Assembly: GCA_045627405.1 (NCBI GenBank)
Contig: JAZQNP010000045.1
Coordinates: 1 to 6,857, forward strand
From: Firm-04 sp045627405
GTDB lineage: Bacteria; Bacillota; Clostridia; Oscillospirales; Ruminococcaceae
DNA: 6,857 nucleotides
Reading direction: 5' to 3'
The notes beneath the pieces were generated by a model that saw nothing but the letters and a program-made list of their open reading frames with translations, did not search any database and had not been told where the DNA came from. Positions 1 through 4,460 of the stretch are shown here, piece after piece (within the stretch, counting starts at the first letter, position 1; each line of letters starts with the position of its first letter). Made by a program: the position numbers and the translations under genes.

Positions 1-40
1 CTTGCCGATGCCGGCAACATCTACGGCAGACTGACCAACC
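1..40 (+). pseudogene. metY: MetY N-terminal remnant, cut off by a deletion junction
   Basis: Frame 1 reads LADAGNIYGRLTN, which matches the conserved motif found near residue 60 of O-acetylhomoserine sulfhydrylases (normally followed by P-T-x-x-V/L-F/L-E). From position 41 the DNA belongs to a much later part of the same gene in another frame. Read on in frame 1, the sequence turns into arginine-rich nonsense and stops at TAA 94-96. The gene start lies left of the window. I read this as the front side of an internal deletion, real or an assembly artefact. The motif is clear, but only 13 codons are visible. Confidence 0.7.
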
Positions 41-700
41 AAGTTCATCGGCGGCCACGGCACAACGCTCGGCGGCGTGATTGTCGATTCCGGTAAGTTC
101 GACTGGAAGGCATCCGGCAAATACGCACCCATCGCGGCACCGAATCCGAGCTATCACGGCATCTCCTTTGCAGATGCAGTCGGTCCGGCTGCTTTTGTGA
201 CCTATATCCGCGCGATTCTCCTGCGCGATCAGGGCGCGGCAATCTCTCCGTTCGCGGCATTCCTGCTGCTGCAAGGCACAGAAACACTGTCGCTGCGTTT
301 GGAACGCCATGCGGAAAACACCAAAAAAGTCATTGCGTATCTGAAAAATCACCCGAAGGTCGCAAAGGTCAACCATCCGTCTCTGCCGGAGCATCCCGAT
401 CATGCACTTTACGAGAAATATTTCCCGAACGGCGGCGGCAGCATCTTCACCTTTGAGATCAAGGGCGGTCAGAAAGAAGCACATGCCTTCATTGACCATC
501 TCGAAATCTTCTCTCTGCTCGCAAATGTCGCAGACGTCAAATCGCTGGTCATCCATCCGGCAACGACAACACACTCCCAGCTGACCGATGAAGAGCTTGC
601 CGATCAGGGCATCACGCAGGCAACCATCCGTCTGTCCATCGGTACCGAGCATATCGACGACATTATCGCTGATCTGGAAAAGGGCTTTGCTGCGGTTTAA
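38..700 (+). CDS. metY: O-acetylhomoserine aminocarboxypropyltransferase (sulfhydrylase), C-terminal part of a broken gene
   Basis: The intact enzyme is a cytoplasmic PLP enzyme that makes homocysteine from O-acetylhomoserine and sulfide, in methionine synthesis. This part opens with TKFIGGHGTTLGG; the Lys (41-43) corresponds to the PLP Schiff-base lysine of the Cys/Met-metabolism family. Further family signatures follow: the IHPATTTHSQL stretch (about 551-584), and the Arg in IRLSIGTEH (629-631), which binds the substrate carboxylate in relatives. About 220 residues are present, against about 425 in the family. The frame is closed upstream by TGA 32-34. The first possible start in frame is GTG 77, which has no ribosome binding site and lies after the catalytic lysine, so it is unlikely to be a true start. 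The first half of the family fold, with most of the cofactor pocket, is missing, so this copy as written should be inactive. A terminator follows 14 nt after the stop. Family assignment is firm; whether the break exists in the organism is unknown. Confidence 0.85.
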   Translation, partial: TKFIGGHGTTLGGVIVDSGKFDWKASGKYAPIAAPNPSYHGISFADAVGPAAFVTYIRAILLRDQGAAISPFAAFLLLQGTETLSLRLERHAENTKKVIAYLKNHPKVAKVNHPSLPEHPDHALYEKYFPNGGGSIFTFEIKGGQKEAHAFIDHLEIFSLLANVADVKSLVIHPATTTHSQLTDEELADQGITQATIRLSIGTEHIDDIIADLEKGFAAV

Positions 701-714
701 GCCTCTGTATACGC

Positions 715-753
715 AAAAAACACCGGTGCATCTTTTGACTGCGCCGGTGTTTT
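715..753 (+). terminator. Rho-independent terminator after metY
   Basis: The arms AAAACACCGGTGC (717-729) and GCGCCGGTGTTTT (741-753) pair over 13 bp with one G-U wobble and an 11-nt loop. The right arm ends in four T, and the left arm is preceded by an A run. It lies just behind the metY stop and just before the next promoter, as expected for the end of a transcript. Confidence 0.8.
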
Positions 754-768
754 CGTCATGGATTCCTG

Positions 769-798
769 TTGACAAACCGCTCTGCGGTATGATATAAT
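769..798 (+). promoter_or_regulatory. Consensus sigma-A promoter with extended -10 for the PAP2-ybaK-GH43-tcdA unit
   Basis: The -35 is TTGACA (769-774) and the -10 is TATAAT (793-798), both perfect, with an 18-bp spacer. TG at 790-791 plus one base gives an extended -10. Transcription should begin near 805-806, leaving a leader of about 70 nt before the ATG at 876. The spacer holds a perfect inverted repeat ACCGC-TCT-GCGGT (776-788), which could be an operator or chance. The leader can form a small CGGAG/CTCCG hairpin (824-828 with 839-843). The promoter itself is certain by match to consensus; regulation is speculative. Confidence 0.88.
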
Positions 799-875
799 CT
801 ATTGTACTCTTTTGGCGCGAAATCGGAGCCGGTACAAACTCCGCTTCGTACGAAACAGAAAGGAATTTCAATACG

Positions 876-1487
876 ATGAGCTGGGAATTTGCCGTTCTGG
901 ACTGGATTCAGAACAACCTGCGCTGCGGTCTGCTGGATCGCATCATGCCTGTCATTACCTTTTTCGGCAACGGCGGCTGGTTCTGGATCGCTCTGACGCT
1001 CCTCGGCTTCGCCTATAAGCCGACCCGCAAATATGCGCATGTCGCTGCCATCGCCCTGATCCTCGGTCTGGTCATCGGCAATCTGCTGATCAAGCCCGCC
1101 GTCGCCCGCATCCGACCCTATGACATCAACACGGCAATCGCACTGCTAATCGCGGCTCCGACAGATTTCTCATTCCCCTCCGGTCATACGCAGGCTTCGT
1201 TCGCAGTCGCAACTTCCGTCTTTCTGTGGAATAAAAAATACGGTACCGCCGCGCTCCTCTTCGCTGTGTTAATTGCATTTTCCAGAATGTATCTCTATGT
1301 GCATTACCCGACCGATGTGCTGGCAGGCATACTCTTCGGCGTCTGCTGGGCATTTGTCGGTCTGGTGATCTGCAACCGTCTCTTCCGCGGCAAGCCGTGG
1401 GACGGCTGCCAGCCGCTGCCCGACGCAACCGACGCAACCGACGCAACTGACACAACTGACACAACTGAAAAGGAGAAACTGCAATGA
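876..1487 (+). CDS. PAP2-family membrane phosphatase
   Basis: A 203-residue integral membrane protein of the phosphatidic acid phosphatase type 2 superfamily, which removes phosphate from lipid phosphates or diphosphates at the membrane. All three signature motifs are present: K73-x6-R80-P81, P101-S-G-H104, and S136-R137-x5-H143-x3-D147. H104 and H143 are the expected catalytic histidines. Hydrophobic segments lie at about 24-46, 54-72, 105-117, 123-137 and 146-168. Length is normal for short bacterial members, which include undecaprenyl-diphosphate phosphatases of the BcrC kind, so a role in recycling the cell-wall lipid carrier is plausible; the actual substrate cannot be read from sequence. 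The start ATG has an AAAGGA-type site 11-12 nt upstream. After a Cys/Pro-rich linker the C-terminus becomes a low-complexity D-A-T/D-T-T tail coded by a 9-bp tandem repeat. The stop overlaps the next start (ATGA), implying translational coupling. Confidence 0.9.
   Translation: MSWEFAVLDWIQNNLRCGLLDRIMPVITFFGNGGWFWIALTLLGFAYKPTRKYAHVAAIALILGLVIGNLLIKPAVARIRPYDINTAIALLIAAPTDFSFPSGHTQASFAVATSVFLWNKKYGTAALLFAVLIAFSRMYLYVHYPTDVLAGILFGVCWAFVGLVICNRLFRGKPWDGCQPLPDATDATDATDTTDTTEKEKLQ
1422..1466 (+). repeat. 9-bp tandem repeat, five units, in the 3' end of the PAP2 gene
   Basis: Five exact-length units run head to tail: GACGCAACC, GACGCAACC, GACGCAACT, GACACAACT, GACACAACT. Each codes for Asp-Ala-Thr or Asp-Thr-Thr. 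The third unit is intermediate, sharing its first part with units 1-2 and its last base with units 4-5. The array ends one base before the AAAAGGAG ribosome binding site of ybaK, so copy-number change would lengthen or shorten the PAP2 tail in frame without altering that site's spacing to its ATG. Confidence 0.9.
1468..1475 (+). promoter_or_regulatory. Ribosome binding site of ybaK inside the PAP2 gene
   Basis: AAAAGGAG lies 8 nt before ATG 1484. It sits within the last codons of the PAP2 gene, whose TGA overlaps the start by 4 bp, a usual arrangement for coupled translation. Confidence 0.8.
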
Positions 1488-1975
1488 GCAAACAGCAGAA
1501 AACCAATGCCATGCGCATTCTCGAACAGAAAAAGCTTCCGCACCGGCTGAATTTTTACGAATGCAGCGAATTTACAGACGCGGTGCAGATCGCGGAAATG
1601 CTCGGACAGTCTCCGGAGCAGAGCTTCAAAACACTGATGTGCAGCGGGAAAAGCGGCGCATACTATGCGTTTGTCATGCAGGGGACCGCGACAATGGACC
1701 TCAAAAAGGCTGCCGCTGCTGCCGGCGAGAAATCCCTTTCTCTGCTGCCGGTCAAGGAGATTCAGGCTGTCACGGGGTATATCCGCGGCGGCTGCACGGC
1801 AATCGGCATGAAAAAAGACCATCCTGTTTTTCTCGATCAGGCGGCTCTGCAATTTGAGGAAATCATCGTCAGCGGCGGTCGGCTCGGCACGCAGATCTTC
1901 CTCTCGCCCGAAGCCTTCCTCGCCGCAACCAACGGCAAAACTGCCGATCTGCAAAGCGATTCGGAGGTACTCTAA
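1484..1975 (+). CDS. ybaK: YbaK/EbsC-family Cys-tRNA(Pro) deacylase
   Basis: A 163-residue cytoplasmic editing protein of the YbaK/ProX family. Family members hydrolyse Cys wrongly attached to tRNA(Pro) by prolyl-tRNA synthetase. The length is close to that of E. coli YbaK (159). Family marks are the N-terminal LP-H-R segment, F48-K49-T50 with the conserved lysine of the active site, and the glycine-rich loop GYIRGGCTAIGMKK (98-111). That loop usually reads C-S-P-I-G; here it is C-T-A-I-G, a small change in the substrate pocket. A second glycine loop, SGGR (130-133), and a short polar C-terminal tail complete it. The start overlaps the PAP2 stop by 4 bp and the next gene begins one base after the stop, so it is an internal member of the operon. 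Family call is firm; whether it edits only Cys-tRNA(Pro) or related mischarged tRNAs is not known from sequence. Confidence 0.88.
   Translation: MSKQQKTNAMRILEQKKLPHRLNFYECSEFTDAVQIAEMLGQSPEQSFKTLMCSGKSGAYYAFVMQGTATMDLKKAAAAAGEKSLSLLPVKEIQAVTGYIRGGCTAIGMKKDHPVFLDQAALQFEEIIVSGGRLGTQIFLSPEAFLAATNGKTADLQSDSEVL
1963..1967 (+). promoter_or_regulatory. Ribosome binding site that fixes the GH43 start
   Basis: A perfect GGAGG lies 9 nt before ATG 1977. It rules out the longer in-frame reading from 1854, which would merely re-read the end of ybaK in another frame. Confidence 0.85.
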
Positions 1976-1976
1976 C

Positions 1977-3479
1977 ATGAACTATCAGAACCCTGTCATT
2001 TCCGGCTGTTACCCCGATCCCAGCATCTGCCGCGTCGGTGATACCTATTATCTTGTGTGCAGCTCGTTTCAGTATTTCCCGGGCGTGCCGCTCTTTGAAA
2101 GCCGTGATCTCGTCAACTGGACACAGATCGGACATGTCCTGACACGCCCCTCCCAGCTCCCGCTGCAAAATGCCAACTCCGTCGGCGGCATCTATGCGCC
2201 GACCATCCGGCATCACAACGGCAGGTTTTACATGGTGACCACAAACGTCACAAACGGCGGACATTTCTACGTCTGGACGGATGACATCTACGGCGAATGG
2301 TCCGATCCGGTCTATGTCGATCAGGAGGGCATTGATCCCTCGCTCTTCTTTGAGGACGGCAAGGCGTATTTTATGAGCAACGGCAGCGACGCAGACGGAC
2401 ACAGTGCTGTGCTGCAATGTGAAATCGACATCACAACCGGAAAGCGCATCTCCGAAACAAAAGCAATCTGGGGCGGTGCCGGCGGAAGATTTCTCGAAAG
2501 CCCGCATCTGTATCACATCGGAAACTATTACTATCTCATGGCTGCTGAGGGCGGCACCGAATACGGTCATATGGTCATCTATGCACGCGGCAATTCCCCC
2601 TACGGTCCCTTTGCTGCATATCCGCACAATCCGGTGCTGACAAACCGCAACCTCGGCGGTTATCTGCTGCAAGGGGCGGGACACGCAGACCTCGTGGACG
2701 ACCCGCAGGGCAACTGGTGGATGGTGCATCTCGGCTTCCGGCAGATTCATCAGTGGGTCATGCACCACATCACAGGAAGAGAAGTCTGTCTTGTACCGGT
2801 GACATTTGACGCCGACGGCTGGTTTACTGCGGGTGTTGACGGAACATCCCGTCTGGAAATGGAAACCGACCGCATCCCGGCATCGGTTGTACAGCAAAAA
2901 CAGACGGCATTCACCTTTGCCGATGCAAACGCATGGGTCTTTCTGCAAAATCCGCACGGGCTGAATTATTCATGCTCGGAACACCGTTTCATTCTGCAAG
3001 GCACACAGACTCCGCTTTCTTCGGAGGAGGATTCCCCCACATGGCTTGGTATGCGGCAAAAAGAAGCTGCATTCCGGCTTTCTGTGGATATGTCTCTCGC
3101 TCCACAAGAAGCGGGCGTGACCGTCTATATGACCGGCACACAGCATTATGACCTTTTTGTCGAGCAGCGGCAGAATGCACGCTGTCTGGTACGGCGTGTG
3201 CAGCTTGGCGGCTTGATACACGAAGATGCTGTGCCGCTTCCGTACGGCGCAGAACAAATCTCGCTGTTCATTGAGGGCGATGCAATTAACTATCATTTCA
3301 GCGCAGTGTGCGGCGATACAAAAATAGATATGGGTGCGCTGGAAACAAAATATCTCTCCACAGAAACCGCAGGCAATTTCACAGGCGTGATGCTGGCTCT
3401 CTACGCGTACAATCCTGCGCCGGAAAATGCCGCACAAACCGTGTTCCGCGACTTCCGGCTCACCTATCCGCAGGCGTGA
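1977..3479 (+). CDS. GH43 beta-xylosidase / alpha-L-arabinofuranosidase, intracellular
   Basis: A 500-residue glycoside hydrolase of family 43. The N-terminal five-bladed beta-propeller (about 3-300) carries the expected three acids: D14 in YPDPS (general base), D120 in GIDPS (pKa modulator and orienting residue) and E174 in LESPH (general acid). The opening NPVISGCYPDPSICRVGD and the SRDLVNW, GGIYAPT blocks are typical of the two-domain xylosidase/arabinofuranosidase group; I lean to subfamily GH43_12, by memory only. The C-terminal 190 residues fit the concanavalin-like beta-sandwich domain that closes the active site in this group. There is no signal peptide, so it should act in the cytoplasm on imported xylo- or arabinoxylo-oligosaccharides. 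It starts one base after ybaK and 44 nt before tcdA, an odd place for a sugar gene, with no transporter or regulator beside it. The convergent GH30 xylanase gene supports a xylan role. Xylosidase versus arabinofuranosidase activity is undecided. Confidence 0.9.
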   Translation: MNYQNPVISGCYPDPSICRVGDTYYLVCSSFQYFPGVPLFESRDLVNWTQIGHVLTRPSQLPLQNANSVGGIYAPTIRHHNGRFYMVTTNVTNGGHFYVWTDDIYGEWSDPVYVDQEGIDPSLFFEDGKAYFMSNGSDADGHSAVLQCEIDITTGKRISETKAIWGGAGGRFLESPHLYHIGNYYYLMAAEGGTEYGHMVIYARGNSPYGPFAAYPHNPVLTNRNLGGYLLQGAGHADLVDDPQGNWWMVHLGFRQIHQWVMHHITGREVCLVPVTFDADGWFTAGVDGTSRLEMETDRIPASVVQQKQTAFTFADANAWVFLQNPHGLNYSCSEHRFILQGTQTPLSSEEDSPTWLGMRQKEAAFRLSVDMSLAPQEAGVTVYMTGTQHYDLFVEQRQNARCLVRRVQLGGLIHEDAVPLPYGAEQISLFIEGDAINYHFSAVCGDTKIDMGALETKYLSTETAGNFTGVMLALYAYNPAPENAAQTVFRDFRLTYPQA

Positions 3480-3508
3480 ATGCTGCGGCAATTTCACCGC
3501 ACACCATT

Positions 3509-3513
3509 GGAGG
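3509..3513 (+). promoter_or_regulatory. Ribosome binding site of tcdA
   Basis: A perfect GGAGG lies 10 nt before ATG 3524. It decides the start: the in-frame ATG at 3308 lies within the GH43 gene and would add 72 residues with no family similarity. Confidence 0.85.
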
Positions 3514-3523
3514 AAACACATAC

Positions 3524-4276
3524 ATGCTGAATCAATTTTCACGCACACAGCTTCTGCTCGGCAAGGATGCAATGGAGCGGCTCTCACAGGCAAGAGTGGC
3601 TGTCTTCGGCATCGGCGGCGTCGGCGGCTATGCCGTTGAAGCACTGGCAAGAAGCGGCATCGGCACGCTCGATCTGATTGACGATGACAAGGTCTGCCTG
3701 ACAAACATCAACCGGCAGATCATTGCCGCGCGCAGCACAGTCGGGCAATACAAGGTCGATGTGGCAGAAGCGCGCGTACACGACATCTGCCCCGACATTA
3801 CAGTTCATACATACAAATGCTTTTATATGCCCGATACGGCGGATCAATTTGATTTTTCCCAGTACGACTATGTGATTGACGCGATTGATACGGTCAAGGG
3901 CAAACTGGAAATCATCATGCAGGCGAAAGCGGCAGGCGTGCCGGTCATCTCCTGCATGGGTGCAGGCAATAAACTCGACCCGACGGCGTTCCGCGTTGCC
4001 GATATTTACAAGACCAAGGTCTGTCCGCTGGCACGCGTCATGCGCTATGAACTGCGCAAGCGCGGCGTCAAAAAGCTCAAAGTGGTCTATTCCGAAGAAG
4101 TGCCAATGCGTCCGCTGGAAGATATGTCCATCTCCTGCCGGAAACACTGCATCTGTCCGCCCGGCACACGCAAATGCACGGTGCGAAGAGATATTCCCGG
4201 GTCTACGGCGTTTGTACCGTCGGTCGCAGGACTGATTCTTGCCGGCGAGGCCATCAAGGATCTGGTTTCGTTATAA
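3524..4276 (+). CDS. tcdA: tRNA threonylcarbamoyladenosine dehydratase (TcdA/CsdL, ThiF-E1 superfamily)
   Basis: A 250-residue E1-like enzyme predicted to use ATP to cyclise t6A37 of ANN-decoding tRNAs to ct6A. Visible marks: the nucleotide-binding GIGGVGG (29-35), the acidic end of beta-2 followed by D53-D55, N61-x-N63-R64-Q65, K77 in GQYKVD, and D119-x2-D122-T-x-K125-x-K127 of the E1 fold. CMGAGNKLDPT (144-154) and the C-terminal FVPSVAGLILAGEAIKDL-type helix are typical of the YgdL/TcdA branch rather than ThiF or MoeB. Length is near that of E. coli TcdA (268). A cysteine cluster C205-x3-C209-x-C211-x6-C218 stands before the last helix, with another Cys at 167; I believe similar cysteines occur in other clostridial homologues, possibly binding metal. 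It is the last gene of the operon. With ybaK it gives the unit a tRNA-quality theme. The family is certain; activity on t6A is inferred from the branch. Confidence 0.88.
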   Translation: MLNQFSRTQLLLGKDAMERLSQARVAVFGIGGVGGYAVEALARSGIGTLDLIDDDKVCLTNINRQIIAARSTVGQYKVDVAEARVHDICPDITVHTYKCFYMPDTADQFDFSQYDYVIDAIDTVKGKLEIIMQAKAAGVPVISCMGAGNKLDPTAFRVADIYKTKVCPLARVMRYELRKRGVKKLKVVYSEEVPMRPLEDMSISCRKHCICPPGTRKCTVRRDIPGSTAFVPSVAGLILAGEAIKDLVSL

Positions 4277-4290
4277 CATCTGTATCCCGA

Positions 4291-4343
4291 AGGGACAGGG
4301 AATCCGCGACGCTGTTCGCAGTTTCCCTGTCCCTCTCTTTTTT
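4291..4343 (+). terminator. Strong rho-independent terminator ending the four-gene operon
   Basis: AGGGACAGGGAA (4291-4302) and TTCCCTGTCCCT (4323-4334) form a perfect 12-bp stem. The 20-nt loop holds a further GCGA/TCGC pair (4306-4309 with 4316-4319). Six T follow at 4338-4343. On the other strand no T run follows the hairpin, so it works for the plus strand only. Confidence 0.92.
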
Positions 4344-4351
4344 CCGGACAG

Positions 4352-4382
4352 AAAAAGTCCCGCACAGCGTCACTGCACGGGA
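4352..4382 (-). terminator. Rho-independent terminator of the GH30 gene
   Basis: Read on the minus strand, TCCCGTGCAG-TGACG-CTGTGCGGGA forms a 10-bp stem (two G-U wobbles) with a 5-nt loop, followed by C and five T (complement of 4352-4356). It lies about 78 nt beyond the GH30 stop and back to back with the plus-strand terminator. Confidence 0.82.
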
Positions 4383-4460
4383 GAAAAAAGGGGGGAGATA
4401 TTTCAATGAAATAAAGATTTCACCAAAATATATATGGTTGAACCGGCATTCTGGCAGTAT

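Noticed and set aside
77..79. GTG as the true start of a short MetY protein
   Set aside because: No ribosome binding site precedes it, and family similarity continues upstream of it through the PLP-lysine motif to position 38.
806..875. Riboswitch or attenuator in the leader of the PAP2 operon
   Set aside because: Only a weak 5-bp hairpin is visible, with no known aptamer motif and no T run; the leader is too short for most riboswitch classes.
1422..1466. CRISPR-like array
   Set aside because: The units are 9 bp, directly adjacent and without spacers, and they lie in a coding frame.
1854..1976. Upstream extension of the GH43 protein by 41 residues
   Set aside because: It only re-reads the end of ybaK in another frame; GGAGG at 1963-1967 fits ATG 1977, and the family normally begins at the NPV motif.
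1869..2957. Long minus-strand open frame (362 codons) opposite the GH43 gene
   Set aside because: It is antisense to a gene with clear catalytic motifs, has no family signatures and is rich in Cys, His and Arg as expected of a reverse-frame shadow.
3308..3523. Upstream extension of TcdA by 72 residues
   Set aside because: Lies inside the GH43 gene in another frame; GGAGG at 3509-3513 fits ATG 3524 and the family begins there.
2970..3704. Minus-strand open frame spanning the end of GH43 and the start of tcdA
   Set aside because: Crosses two real plus-strand genes and has Arg/Cys-rich shadow composition with no motif.
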